From the NCBI RefSeq assembly GCF_026262505.1, contig NC_067203.1:10912001-10976000 (forward strand): 64,000 nucleotides of DNA. The letters run 5' to 3'. The translations under genes and the position numbers were made by a program. The stretch is from Trichomonas vaginalis G3 (Eukaryota > Parabasalia > Trichomonadida > Trichomonadidae). The notes under the pieces are model-generated. The model did not search any database and was not told the DNA's origin. It was given only the letters and a program-made list of their open reading frames with translations. The stretch's first letter is position 1, and each line of letters begins with the position of its first letter. Shown here piece after piece: positions 27,435-38,106 of this stretch.

Positions 27435-29433
27435 ATGATATCATTGCTAGTACTTCCAAAGCTGATATCATCATCCTCGTCAAGCAAAGAGCTGAGCTAT
27501 AAGTTTGTCAGCAACAGCGCATTTGGAAATCGTTTACCTGGAAATTTCGAAATTTTATACGGTGGTGAAAAAACTTCATATAAATCTAATGGATGGGCTT
27601 CAGTCTTTCATGTCAATAATTATCCTGATGTACAAATATTGGGAAGCAATAACGGCGTGGCTTCATCACATAATGTTAATATCTCAACAAGATTAACCTC
27701 TCTTTTTGATAATAAATGGATCCTTATTGAATTTATTGCAAAGAATTTAGGAAGCGAGCCATGTTATGTATCTATTGCCTCATACTGCGATATTCAACTA
27801 GGTAACAATGATCGCGCTTATTTATATCCATTTGCAGAAACCAGAGGTTTAATATTGGAAGATCAATATGGACAAAATGGTCAAAAAACAAAACTAAAAA
27901 TGATTGTACGCGATGGTTATGGTGTTGAAAATATCGATACGTTTTGGTATGGAAGATTTTTTGATGCCAGAATTCAATTTTGGAATAATATAACTGGACC
28001 ATATCCTGTGTTCGATAATGAAATAGATACGGCCTTTTCACTTGGTTGGAAAGATCGCTTACTTCAACCTCAAGAAGCATTTGGTATCCTCATTGGAGTC
28101 GATAATAACTTGAATACTCCTCCAACAATTTCATTTGCAAATGAGTTTAAGAAACTTTATAGTCCTGGAGAAAATGTGGAAATTATTGTAAACGTCAAAG
28201 ATTTTGAGCTTGATAATATAATTCAATTATTTTATAATTACTCAAACGGTTCAGAAAACAAAGTTAAAGAATTAGTAGGATCTTTCAAAACAAGGCAAAA
28301 TAAACTTAGAGAGACAATGAATTTTACCATTGATCTAGGAAATGAAGTTGATTCCTACAATTTGACTATATGGGCCGAAGATAATAACAAATTATCAAAT
28401 GTTCTTGTGAAAAGATTTTTAGTTAATACCGAACCAGTATTGAAAATTATAAAGTCAATTGATCAAAGATTATTTATAGATGGAGCTTTTGATATTTATG
28501 GAACAATTTGGGATGACACATTCTCATATATCACATATAAAATTGACAATTCTTTCGGTGCAAATATTGGTTCCCCAATTCTGCAACAGAACAGAGAAAA
28601 GTTTTAGAAGATCTATTACCTTGAGCAATCATAATATCATTTATGGGAAACATAACATTACGATCTGGGCAACTGATCAATTCGGAATTGAATCAAAAAA
28701 ATATGTATATGATTTTACTTATGAAAATCTCCATGCTCCTATTGTTAATATAATAACAGTTGCAAATGAAACAGGGTACAAAACAAATGATGAAATTCTA
28801 ATTGAAGGCAATGTGATAGATCAAGATGTTAGATGTTGTCTTACTATTTTGGTGAAGTATCCATCTGATGATATTATTGTACCATTTAGACCATCTATTG
28901 TCCTTTCAAATGGTGGGATTTCTAATTGGAGTTACGTATATACCGTAGAAAAAAATCTTCCTCCAGGAAATTATTCTCTCATTTTCCAAGCAATGGATAG
29001 CAATTCTGCAACCTCAAAAGACGCTCTATTCACATTCTATATTAATGAAGAAATCAAAACAAATACACAAAATGTCGAATTTACATTATCATCTCCATTG
29101 AAACATACTCCGTCAAGTGATAATCATATCTTTTTTGATAATTCATCAAAGACCCCAAAGAAAGATAAGAAAATAATCATTATTGGAGTAGCAGTTGCAA
29201 TTGTTATAATTGTCATTATAATTGCTGCTGTAATCCTAATTTGTGAGGCAAGAAAGCCAGCAAAACAGTTTAGTCAAGAAAATGTAGAAAAATATGATAT
29301 TAATAATGGAATTGGATGCGAGATAGATAATCCATTATATACTTCGAATATTCAAGAGATTGACCCATTTAAAGACGATTTCAGCGATGATCAATATAAT
29401 GGAAATATAGTTTTGAAGTCAATGATGCCTTAA
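27435..29433 (+). pseudogene. Type I surface glycoprotein gene, split by a frame change
   Basis: The first frame (27,435-28,607) starts with a short signal-peptide-like MISLLVLPKLISSSSSS and has an ectodomain with many N-glycosylation sites. Repeated Ig/cadherin-like segments follow (NTPPTISF, SPGENVEIIVNVKD). The second frame runs to 29,433 and continues the same repeats, then one membrane helix (KKIIIIGVAVAIVI onward). Its cytoplasmic tail holds an NPLY motif resembling NPxY sorting signals. The frame changes near 28,570-28,607, so the product would be cut after about 390 residues unless the shift is an error or recoded. It resembles the large T. vaginalis surface protein families. Confidence 0.65.
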
Positions 29434-30508
29434 ATCCATATTATCACTTTAGAATTTAAGATTATAAATAAAAAGTTAAACTATTCATGAAAGGAGCTAA
29501 CCAAAACTTAATATTTTCTAACATAATAATATAGAATATGATAAATAGTCTTAATTACATAATTTGAGTTTAATATATCAAGGTTATAATTTTTCAAATT
29601 CAAATTATATACACGGAAATATGTCTTATGACTCAGTGTAAAACTAATAATATAGAAATTTTAAATCAAAAATAACAATATAATCTTATGAGCATATCAT
29701 GCTTTTATGAATAAATTGTCATGTTAAAATGAATATACTAACAATATTCTGGATGAATCATGCGAGAAAACTCATTTATTTTGAGGATTTTCTTACGCCT
29801 GTGAAAAATTTCATTGTATTATCAGTTTTAGACTATAATTCAACAAATAGAAAAGTATATACTTAGAGAGAATTAAAATACCTCATCATTTTGAGATTTT
29901 AATACTTCTTTCTGGTTTTATATTTGACATTTATTATGTTAATTGGTATAAATGATATTATTGTATGGCTTAGTCATTATATGTAAAAATTGTTATAGAA
30001 AATTTCTTGTTATGCTCATTAGACGATGAGATAGAGAGCATTCTAAATTACCTCGTTTATTGAGAACTCTCTCAAAATTGAAAAGGTAAAAAGCAACGTT
30101 AGAAAAAATCATCCAATACTACATGAATTTTTCAGGTTATTACAAGACAAACTTTGAGACCAAAAACTTTCGAAAGTGTGATCCTTACAGCTAGGTGAAA
30201 AATCACCCACCTTACAGATACTTTTTTTTTGAACTTATTTAAGCCATATTCTCATGAGTAGCGATTACATATAGATCACATATACTAAGTTTGTCGTATG
30301 AAGAAAATTTTTCTAGCCAATATTATGATATTGATAGGTGAATATAATATCCTTAATGTCGGGGGAAAATATGGCTCCTAAATAAATAACTATAACAAAC
30401 TGATATGAAGGAAACTTCCGAAAAAACGTATTACCTTTAAAATAAAAAATGATAAAATAAATATATAAATAATATTTATAATATAATATAAAACAAACAA
30501 TATATAAT
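29434..30508. other. Intergenic, no supported gene
   Basis: About 1 kb of AT-rich spacer between convergent genes. No repeat or RNA gene is recognised. Confidence 0.6.
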
Positions 30509-31867
30509 TTATGCGTCACCTTCGTTGACTTCTTGTTCATCCACGAGAAGATCTAAGTTATTATCAGACTGAGCGTCTTGTATTTGTTCATAATTATCCA
30601 GGAATGATCGTTCATATGTTGAATGCAAGTACGATATATGAAAACCGTATGTATTGAGAAGAGCAAAGAAATAAAATAAATTTAGTGAAGAATCTGGATT
30701 TAAATATTTGTTTTGGTAATATAAAAATCCGAAATACCATGAAATGTAGATTATATTGATAAATAAGTACCTGGTAAACCTATGAACTGAAGTAAATGGA
30801 GCAAATGCGCTAAGAATAAAAATATAAAGCGCTAGAGTGATAAAAGCACCAATTTGGACATAAACATAAGTATTTGCTGACGATGTTTCGAGAATTGTAA
30901 AAATATTTTTTGATATTAAATTATTTTTCTTATTTGAGTTCCAATAAAGAGTATAAATGAAGTATCCCCAAACAAGATACAAAATATTCTTATAAATACT
31001 AATTTCAAAGCAAGAAGAGAAAGAATAAAAAAGATATAAAAATAAAATCGAAATAAATATGTTGTGAGCGTATTGACCGCAGTTACTTATTAATTTGCTT
31101 GGATAATAGTAGTTAAATAGCGATAATGGATTGTTATAAAGTATAATACTTATTTCTAGTAAATAAACGAGCTTTTGTTCGTAAGAAAGATTGTTACCTT
31201 TGTAGTGATTATAGGCGACTATACAAAAATGGAATACTGTGACCCAAAAAGCGAAATATTGGTACCATGAGGAAACATTTACATTTTTTGAGCGATAGAG
31301 TAGATATGCGTTATTGATATTTGTTTCATTCACAGTTTTGAACTCTATTTCGAAGCTGGTATAGTTGAAATTCGATAAAGTCCAAATATGAAATGTATAA
31401 TTGATTTCTGAAGTGATTTTTGTTGATGGAGTCTGTATACTTCTATTCACACGCGTTCTCTTAAGGTATAATGGCTTGTTTAGGTAATAAAACCTAGAAA
31501 TACAGATAAATGCAACTTGATTATTTTTATTTGTAATTAATGGCAGTTTAACGTATAACTCTATACTTTCATTGCTTGCTTGAAGACCTTCAACTTTCCA
31601 ATTGCCATAAACAGGGTAAATTTTATTAAATTCGTAAACATTTTTATCTTTATCAACATTTCTAAATATCATTTCTGTTCTGTAGAATGCGTCTGGTTCA
31701 ATATATGATATAGCAATTAAAATAACGAATATAAATGCAAATCCTAAAAATACGAAAATGTTTGTGAAGCTAAATTTCTGGTCTACCTTTAATAGCACTT
31801 CATCATCGACCAAAGAAATCATTTTGATGGCCTGTAAACCATCATCTGATGATTTCTTTTTCTTCAT
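30509..31867 (-). CDS. Eight-TM membrane protein, Wntless/TMEM181-like
   Basis: 452 residues. A cytosolic N-tail is followed by a membrane helix at about 34-54. A lumenal domain of about 150 residues with several N-glycosylation sites (NES, NYT, NET, NVS) comes next. Then about seven membrane helices from WYQYFAFWVTVFHF near 203 to LFYFFALLNTYGF near 395, and an acidic C-tail. One helix, a beta-rich lumenal domain and a seven-helix bundle is the layout of the Wntless/TMEM181 (GOST) group that works in secretory traffic. The ILYNNPLSLF segment recalls the conserved 'DPL' region of that group. The start is a true ATG. Family is inferred from topology. Confidence 0.55.
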   Translation of the reverse strand: MKKKKSSDDGLQAIKMISLVDDEVLLKVDQKFSFTNIFVFLGFAFIFVILIAISYIEPDAFYRTEMIFRNVDKDKNVYEFNKIYPVYGNWKVEGLQASNESIELYVKLPLITNKNNQVAFICISRFYYLNKPLYLKRTRVNRSIQTPSTKITSEINYTFHIWTLSNFNYTSFEIEFKTVNETNINNAYLLYRSKNVNVSSWYQYFAFWVTVFHFCIVAYNHYKGNNLSYEQKLVYLLEISIILYNNPLSLFNYYYPSKLISNCGQYAHNIFISILFLYLFYSFSSCFEISIYKNILYLVWGYFIYTLYWNSNKKNNLISKNIFTILETSSANTYVYVQIGAFITLALYIFILSAFAPFTSVHRFTRYLFINIIYISWYFGFLYYQNKYLNPDSSLNLFYFFALLNTYGFHISYLHSTYERSFLDNYEQIQDAQSDNNLDLLVDEQEVNEGDA

Positions 31868-31978
31868 TTCGAAAAAAAAAAATTAGAACGATAATTGTAA
31901 AATTGCCTAAATATTAATTATAATTGGATCTGAGCATGCACCTTATTTAAATTTTGGATTTTTAAATTTCTATGAAAA

Positions 31979-32278
31979 ATGTCAAATTCGGATGTCACTT
32001 TAATATTTTTCATGTTTTTAGTCACAGAAGAACAACTTCGTAACTACGCACCACCAATTCAAATCTTGATGCTCGCTATGGCACTTGCTCTCGTCGCAGT
32101 TTTCTTCTATTATTCATTCTGGGAATCATTTTACAAAATCGTCTTTACAGATGAACCACGTACAGGCGCGGACTATGCAGCTTTTGCATTATCTATCGGT
32201 AATATCATTGTTATTATTTCTACTGTCTTTAGATTACTCAAACATTCCGCTGATGAATTAAAGAAGAAGCTGAAATAA
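31979..32278 (+). CDS. Small two-TM membrane protein
   Basis: 99 residues from a clear ATG. Two membrane helices at about 26-47 (IQILMLAMALALVAVFFYY) and 66-86 (AAFALSIGNIIVIISTVF) are joined by a polar loop. A Lys-rich C-tail ends KKKLK, close to a di-lysine ER retrieval signal. A small ER-membrane subunit is possible, but no family is recognised. Divergent from the membrane protein at 30,509, 111 bp away. Confidence 0.65.
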   Translation: MSNSDVTLIFFMFLVTEEQLRNYAPPIQILMLAMALALVAVFFYYSFWESFYKIVFTDEPRTGADYAAFALSIGNIIVIISTVFRLLKHSADELKKKLK

Positions 32279-32522
32279 CTATTTCGGACCACAAATGTGG
32301 GAAAATTACATTAGCCAATAAACATTCTTTTCGGTATCAAATTATTGCTTCATTTTGTAAAATTATCTTAATTTTTTTTATTGTTTAAAGTCAAAATTCT
32401 ATTTTGAGCAAAATATATTTATACAGATCCTAATGATCGTTTCCTATCCTTGAGTAATTATGAATATCAAAGAAATATAAAAAAAATTAAGGAAAATAAA
32501 AGATTATAACAAACATTTTATA

Positions 32523-33320
32523 TTAGGATCGCTCCGATAAGTTTCTATGAGAAAGTTCTTCATGTTCTTTTTCTATTTGCTCTTTATTTTGCATTCTATA
32601 ACGATATCCTCTCCAAAGAGACTGAATTGTCGTTGCTGCATCATGTAAAGAGATTATTGGGCTCTTTTCATGCTCAATTCTTCTTTTTTCGTGATTTTGA
32701 TGCATTTTAATGTTCTCAATTTGGATTTTAAGATTTTCTTCAATTTCTCTATCACTGGTTATGGAATTACCACCTCCTTCAAAGAGGTTTAAGTTTGAGC
32801 GTAATAATGCTAAATCTCTTCGATCGTGATTTAATTTCAACTTCATCTCTAAAAGCATTATTTTTCTTTCATTGTATAGAGCTTGTTGTGCTAGAATTTC
32901 ATTTTCGCGACGTTGTTTTGTTCTTTCAGGATAATTTTCTTCTTCAATTCTTGGAGGAATGTAATCATATGTATTTTTTGTTGGATCAGCAAAAGCATTG
33001 ATTTCTTTTGTTATTTCATTCAATTTCGTGAATCTTTTTTCTAAAGATTTTAGATCATCTTCTAAATCCATTTCGAAATCATTATAAAGTAAAGTTCTTT
33101 GCTGTTGAGATACCATAGCACCTTGTAAATGTGTAATTTTATTTGAAATCCGAGCGTTTTTCTTTTCTAATTCTTCAATTTTCGCTTTTAAAGTTTGTAA
33201 ATCAAAAATTTTTGTAGATTTTGGAGCTGTTTTTGGTCGGTTCCTTGATGTTGCTGTTGATGGCCTAGACGCACGTGTTGGACCTTTTGTTAAATAAAAA
33301 ATTCCGCTATTTTCACTCAT
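32523..33320 (-). CDS. Coiled-coil protein with C-terminal IQ motif
   Basis: 265 residues from the internal ATG (MSENSGIFYL); an upstream ATG would run into the promoter of the divergent gene. A basic Ser/Thr/Pro/Arg tail (RASRPSTATSRNRPKTAP) precedes about 170 residues of coiled coil. A calmodulin-binding IQ motif AATTIQSLWRGYRYRM lies near the end. This layout is common in axonemal proteins such as the dynein regulatory complex IQ subunits, so a flagellar role is plausible but unproven. It shares a 76-bp intergenic space with the BAR-like gene. Confidence 0.65.
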   Translation of the reverse strand: MSENSGIFYLTKGPTRASRPSTATSRNRPKTAPKSTKIFDLQTLKAKIEELEKKNARISNKITHLQGAMVSQQQRTLLYNDFEMDLEDDLKSLEKRFTKLNEITKEINAFADPTKNTYDYIPPRIEEENYPERTKQRRENEILAQQALYNERKIMLLEMKLKLNHDRRDLALLRSNLNLFEGGGNSITSDREIEENLKIQIENIKMHQNHEKRRIEHEKSPIISLHDAATTIQSLWRGYRYRMQNKEQIEKEHEELSHRNLSERS

Positions 33321-33391
33321 GAAATAGCAAAAAAAACGATTATTTTTGTAAACAATTTTACAACTACACAATTTTTTTTGATTAAAAAGTG

Positions 33392-33396
33392 TCATA
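33392..33396 (+). promoter_or_regulatory. Initiator-like TCATA before the 33,397 gene
   Basis: TCATA fits the T. vaginalis initiator consensus. It would place transcription start only three bases before the ATG, shorter than usual, so either the leader is minimal or the next ATG at 33,457 is used. Confidence 0.4.
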
Positions 33397-34416
33397 ATGT
33401 TTATAAAAAATTATCTTTCTTCATCAGTATCTGATATAGATCATCTTGCTTCGAAGATGGAGGCATCTGCCAATGACATCAAAGCACAAGGTTCTGCCTT
33501 TAATATGCTATGTACGAGCTTAATGGACTTAGTTAATAAAGAATGCCAAAATTATTCAGAATATTTTGGAAGAATTGTAACAAATTTCAATGCTATTACT
33601 AATGCTTATTACAAATGCGCAGATTTGCACCTCAGAGCTGCAGATGATCTTAAAGATATTTCAACAAGAAGAGCTGTCGTTCAAAGAATGGAAAAAGATA
33701 TTGATACAACGAGAAAGAAACTTGACGCAGTCGTTGTTAAGCAAACATCATTAGAAGCTATAAATCCTTTAACTCCATCACAAATGAATCAATTACAAGA
33801 AGCTAAAACAATGAAAGTTGAATTGGCAACACAACTTAAGGGATTATTAGTTGCATTCCAAGAATATAAACCGAAATTTGACAAATTTGTTTTCAACAGA
33901 GTTAAATCAGCTTATGAGCATTACGGTCAAGGCCTTGAAATCAAAGGATCACTTGAGCTATCTATGTACAACTCTGTAATGATTTTATTCCGCTCGATTC
34001 GTGATCATGCAAAGAATCCACAGCAAATTATCTCATCGTACAAACCGCAAGGTGTTCAACCAGATATAGTTGTTAAAGATACTCCAAATCCTGCTCCACA
34101 AGAAGAAGCTCCTAAAAAGAAGAAAGCACCAGCAAAAAAGAAACCAAGACCAAAGAATTCTGGAGAACCAGGTGAAATCGAAATCAAAGGATTTATGTAT
34201 GATGGAAAAATGGACGAAGAAGAGAAGCAACAAAATAATCATCCAAATGAAGGCGAAAAAACAGAAAATAAGGATCTGTTTACATTCGATGACGAAGATA
34301 AGGAATTCAACGTTTCCTATCAAGTTAAAAAACAAGAGCCTGAACCTTTTAATCCAGAGATCGATGAATCAAAATTGGATGTCAACGAAATTGCCAAAGA
34401 ACTTAATTTAGAATAA
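33397..34416 (+). CDS. BAR-domain-like protein (FAM92/CIBAR-like or similar)
   Basis: 339 residues. The first 210 form three long amphipathic helices with the heptad pattern of BAR/IMD membrane-bending domains (MLCTSLMDLVNKECQNYSEYF, VVQRMEKDIDTTRKKLDAV, FDKFVFNRVKSAYEHYGQGL). A Lys/Pro linker (APKKKKAPAKKKPRPKN) and an acidic tail ending DVNEIAKELNLE follow. BAR proteins dimerise on curved membranes; the exact subfamily is not clear, and the ciliary FAM92/CIBAR type is one option. Divergent from an IQ coiled-coil gene. Confidence 0.6.
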   Translation: MFIKNYLSSSVSDIDHLASKMEASANDIKAQGSAFNMLCTSLMDLVNKECQNYSEYFGRIVTNFNAITNAYYKCADLHLRAADDLKDISTRRAVVQRMEKDIDTTRKKLDAVVVKQTSLEAINPLTPSQMNQLQEAKTMKVELATQLKGLLVAFQEYKPKFDKFVFNRVKSAYEHYGQGLEIKGSLELSMYNSVMILFRSIRDHAKNPQQIISSYKPQGVQPDIVVKDTPNPAPQEEAPKKKKAPAKKKPRPKNSGEPGEIEIKGFMYDGKMDEEEKQQNNHPNEGEKTENKDLFTFDDEDKEFNVSYQVKKQEPEPFNPEIDESKLDVNEIAKELNLE

Positions 34417-34909
34417 AATTATCTTAATTACTAATTCAACATTTTCTCTATATTCGCTTACGGCTCTTCATTGAGGGATATTCCTCGATATCTTTTAATT
34501 TTTTGGAAAATTCGGGAATAATATATAGGAAATGAAAAATTGCAATCAGTGTGTCAAATAGAAAAGGGTAAACAGGTTTAAGTTTCAACATCTTGAAATT
34601 CATTATTTCAACAATAAAAAAATTTTGAACAGCGTTATTTACAACTTGAAACGCATCACAAATTATAAAATAAAGGATTTTTAAATTTATTAAGCTTCAA
34701 TTCGCATTCAACCACAACCTTATAAATTCAAAATATTGTTCGAACAATAGTGTTCGATTGTTTATATTTTTTTCAAATTTGCTGCCTTTTAGAAATTAAG
34801 TAAGAACAATGAAAGGTAGACTTTTCAGTGTGCCTCAATTTTTAAATTTTGAAACAGAGCGATATCGTTTATGGTTCCACATTTCTATCGGCCACTCCCA
34901 CAATTTAAA
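34417..34909. other. Intergenic, no supported gene
   Basis: AT-rich. A frame open from 34,809 into the next gene is probably leader and promoter, since an initiator pair lies inside it. Confidence 0.55.
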
Positions 34910-34919
34910 TCATTTCATT
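34910..34919 (+). promoter_or_regulatory. Two overlapping initiators TCATTTCATT
   Basis: Two consecutive TCATT sites lie 4-13 bases before the ATG at 34,923. This spacing is typical for T. vaginalis and decides against the upstream ATG at 34,809 as the start. Confidence 0.65.
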
Positions 34920-34922
34920 TTA

Positions 34923-35543
34923 ATGATCTGTGATTTAATCCTTTTCCTAATAGGACTGTTGCTTATAATTGCTGGAAGTCTTGGATCTGTTATCAAATCA
35001 GGAATATGGTGGTCCTACATCAAAAATGATTTTCCATCAAGCAACAACGATCTCGCCAAAAAATTATACATATATATCCTCCTCACATGGGTTCTTACAG
35101 TCGTCTCGATTGGTTACATTATGATATTCAAGTGTATCACGTGTAGAATGAGAAAGGAATCTTTGATAAGGAATATTTTATTGCTTATTTATGAGATAAT
35201 CAGAATAGTTATATTTGTTTTTATCTGTTTACAGATTTCTCATTCAACTAAACCTAAATGTAGTGAAATACATGAAATTGGATTTTATCCAGGTAATGAA
35301 TCAGCAGGATATCGTGATTGGATTGCTAAGAAAACTAAAGGAATGAATCAAATGGAAACAGAACAATTCATGGTAAATCTTCCAAATATGAGATGCAACA
35401 AACCTCATCATTTGATGTTTGCCTTTTTAATTACAATTTATGTTGGTTGGGGAGTGATATTGTTGGTTGCTATTATATCTTCCATTCTCCATTGCATATG
35501 TGGAACTAGATCAGACTTCATAGTTGTTGCAGAATATGTATGA
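34923..35543 (+). CDS. Tetraspanin-like four-TM protein
   Basis: 206 residues from the ATG chosen because an initiator pair sits just upstream. Helix 1 starts at residue 1 (ICDLILFLIGLLLIIAGSLG), helix 2 near 49 (IYILLTWVLTVVSIGYIMIF) and helix 3 near 80 (ILLLIYEIIRIVIFVFICLQ). A larger polar loop of about 60 residues with two Cys and an N-glycosylation site follows, then helix 4 near 165. This small-loop/large-loop layout is that of tetraspanins, but the CCG motif of animal members is absent. A surface or vesicle membrane role is likely. Confidence 0.55.
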   Translation: MICDLILFLIGLLLIIAGSLGSVIKSGIWWSYIKNDFPSSNNDLAKKLYIYILLTWVLTVVSIGYIMIFKCITCRMRKESLIRNILLLIYEIIRIVIFVFICLQISHSTKPKCSEIHEIGFYPGNESAGYRDWIAKKTKGMNQMETEQFMVNLPNMRCNKPHHLMFAFLITIYVGWGVILLVAIISSILHCICGTRSDFIVVAEYV

Positions 35544-36091
35544 GAACATTAATTCCAAAATTCATTATAAAAAATATATTATTAGAATTTTTTTTTTGAA
35601 AATATGAATTTAGTAAATCATTTGAAATTAAATTCAAAGCCGTTATTTCTATGCAATAATGGTCAAATGGTTTCAGTTCCTATAGCATCTTTCAGAGATC
35701 ATGATTATATGACATAATTATAATTTCAGTATTGCAGCATTTGGTGAAAAGTATGGTTGAATTCAACTTTTCACATATAGTTGTTTTTATTAAAACATAT
35801 GTACAACGATTAAAACAACCTATCATGTCAGCATATGGTAAACAACAAAATGGTAAGGCCTTGATAATAGGATGGTTGTTTAAACTGTTGCACTATGCTT
35901 TCCTATATTTGCTGCTGCTGCAAAATTTTGCAAATCAAACAAACAAAAAAAAAAAATTGAGAAGTGGCAAATAAAAAATTGTTTTTACCTATATACTCAG
36001 TGCCAAGATTCTCTTATTTTTTGTTTATAATAAGTGCCTTAGAAATATGGAGAGAAGATGAAAAAGAGAGGCACTTGATACCGAAACATTA
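35544..36091. other. Intergenic, no supported gene
   Basis: AT-rich spacer with short frames of doubtful meaning and an A11 run near 35,945. Confidence 0.5.
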
Positions 36092-37962
36092 TCATTTTGC
36101 TCCATATGATTTGAGGAGTTTGACTGTTTCGTTACAATGTTTTTTGGATGCTGCACGAAGAGGGGTGTCTCCAAATTCATTTCTTTTGTTGATATCTGCA
36201 CCATGCGAAGTAAGAAGTTCAGCTGTTTCTTTACTATTATTTTCTGCTGCTAAATGAAGAGCTGTGTATCCATATTTATTTTTTTCGTTGATTTTTACAC
36301 CATGCGAAAGAAGAAGTTCAGCTATTTCTTTACTATTATTCCTTACTGCTGAATGAAGAGCTGTTTCTCCAGTATCATCTTTTTTATTGATAGTAATACC
36401 TTGTGAAATAAGAAATTCGGCTATCTCTTTACAGTTCCCATATGTTGTGTGATGAAGAGCAGTCATTCCACATTTATCTGTTTCATTGACATCCATACCT
36501 TGTGAAATAAGAAGTTTGACTGTTTCCATGCTATTATTTGCTGAAGCATAATGAAGAGCAGTGTGTCCTTTATCATCTTTTTCATAGATATTTGCACCAT
36601 GTGAAATAAGAAGTTCAGCAATATCAAATCTATTATTTCGTGTTGCAATATGCAGAGCAGTTTGTCCCTTATAATTTTTTTCGTTGATATTCGTGCCATG
36701 TGAAAGAAGAGATTCGGCAAATTCTTTATAGCCACGTTCCACTGCAATATGAAGAGCTGTTTCTCCAAATTTAGTTTTTTCATTGATATTCGTGCCATGC
36801 GAAAGAAGAGGTTCGATTATATCTCTACTATCATTCATTGCTGCTTTATGAAGGGCGTTGTATCCATATTCATCTTTTTCACTGACATTTATACCATGTG
36901 AAATAAGAAGTTCGATTATATCTTTACATCGATATCTGCACCTTGTGAAATGAGAAATTCGGCTGTTTCTTTGCTATTATTTCCTGCTGCAAAATAAAGA
37001 GCAATCCGTCCATCTTCATCTTTTGCATTGATCTTTGCACCGTGCGAAAGGAAATATTTGCAAAAAGATGGAATATTAAGAACTGCCGATTTAATAAAAC
37101 ATTTTTTAATATCTTTAATTTGATCCAAATAAACCAAAGATGATTCAAAATTACGATATTGTCCGCAATAACTTAATTTGATCTTTATTTTGTGTTCATT
37201 CATCAAGAATGTAACAAAATCAATGTTGTGTGAAATAATTGCATATCTCATGCATTCTTTATTTGGCGTTTGAGATTTCAAACATTCACTCATGATCTCT
37301 GGATTTCCTCCTAAAAATGAGAATTGTAAACATGTTTCAGTTATTTCAGAGTTAAATTTTGTTCTTAATAATTTGAAACAATCAACTGCTCCATGGTAAC
37401 AACATAATTCAAGTAATGAATATCCTTGTCTAGGACTTAATGAAAAAAATATGGGATACAAAAAGCTGTTTCTTAGTATTTGATCTTTATCAAATCCACC
37501 TCTTTCTGTGAAGGAGATGAATGTTTCTTTGTCATTATACATAATTGCTTTGTAAATTGTATTTTCTGTGTGAATGGATAAATTTTCTGTTTGAATTTTT
37601 TCAAAATCATTAGATTTGTCTAATTTAATTCCATATTCTTTATAAAACATGTAGTTAGAGATAATTGGAATTCGTCTGACTTCTTCCACATGATAATCAT
37701 CAGATATGAGTTTGGCAAGAGATAAATATGACTTTGTATAGCGATTATTATACGGAATAATGTTTAAAATGTCTCCCATAATATTATTGGGCGGATATTT
37801 CTTCGAATCAATCAATTCTGTTTTGATCATTTTGTAAATATCATTTAATTCTTCTTCTTTGTCCGTTTTTAACTGATAAAGTGCATTATATATATCGATT
37901 TCGTGTATAAAGATACTTCGCAGCTCATTGAATTTATTCTTTTTAGCGCCTTTTTTAGGCAT
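36092..37962 (-). pseudogene. DUF3447/ankyrin-repeat protein gene with an out-of-frame deletion
   Basis: The first frame (37,962 to 36,916) codes a basic tail, a DUF3447-type helical domain (for example YSLLELCCYHGAVDCFKLL) and the first ankyrin repeats, ending GADIDVKI. The second frame (36,838 to 36,092) carries about seven more 33-residue repeats (xTALHxAxxNNSKEIAELLLSHG). Between them repeat sequence continues, but a piece of a repeat seems lost where GADIDV meets KDIIEL, shifting the frame. The gene was probably one protein of over 600 residues. Such proteins number in the hundreds in T. vaginalis; a pseudogene is likely. A double cruciform lies 7 bp upstream. Confidence 0.8.
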
Positions 37963-37969
37963 TAAAAAT

Positions 37970-38030
37970 TTACACTTTTCCGACGTTTTGTCAGGGGCGC
38001 GAAGCGACCCAAAATGTCGGAAAAGTGTAA
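37970..38030. repeat. Inverted repeat 1 (20-bp arms) upstream of the ankyrin gene
   Basis: Arms at 37,970-37,989 and 38,011-38,030 pair over 20 bases with one mismatch. The 21-base loop contains GGG, the mini-hairpin CGC-GAA-GCG and CCC. Confidence 0.92.
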
Positions 38031-38106
38031 TTCTCAGATATATGATTATTTTTGCTTTTAATGCCGAACAGCATTTGAATCAAAAATAATCGTATGTCTG
38101 AGAATT
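38029..38106. repeat. Inverted repeat 2 (26-bp arms) abutting inverted repeat 1
   Basis: Arms at 38,029-38,054 and 38,081-38,106 pair over 26 bases with two mismatches. The loop holds a further small stem, AATGC with GCATT. Confidence 0.92.

Noticed and set aside
31979-32030. Possible short intron near the start of the two-TM protein
   Set aside because: Neither the GTAYGT donor nor the ACTAACACAYAG acceptor known for Trichomonas introns is present.
34809-34922. Upstream ATG extending the tetraspanin-like protein by 38 residues
   Set aside because: Two TCATT initiators lie 4-13 bases before the inner ATG at 34,923, so the upstream part is probably promoter and not translated.
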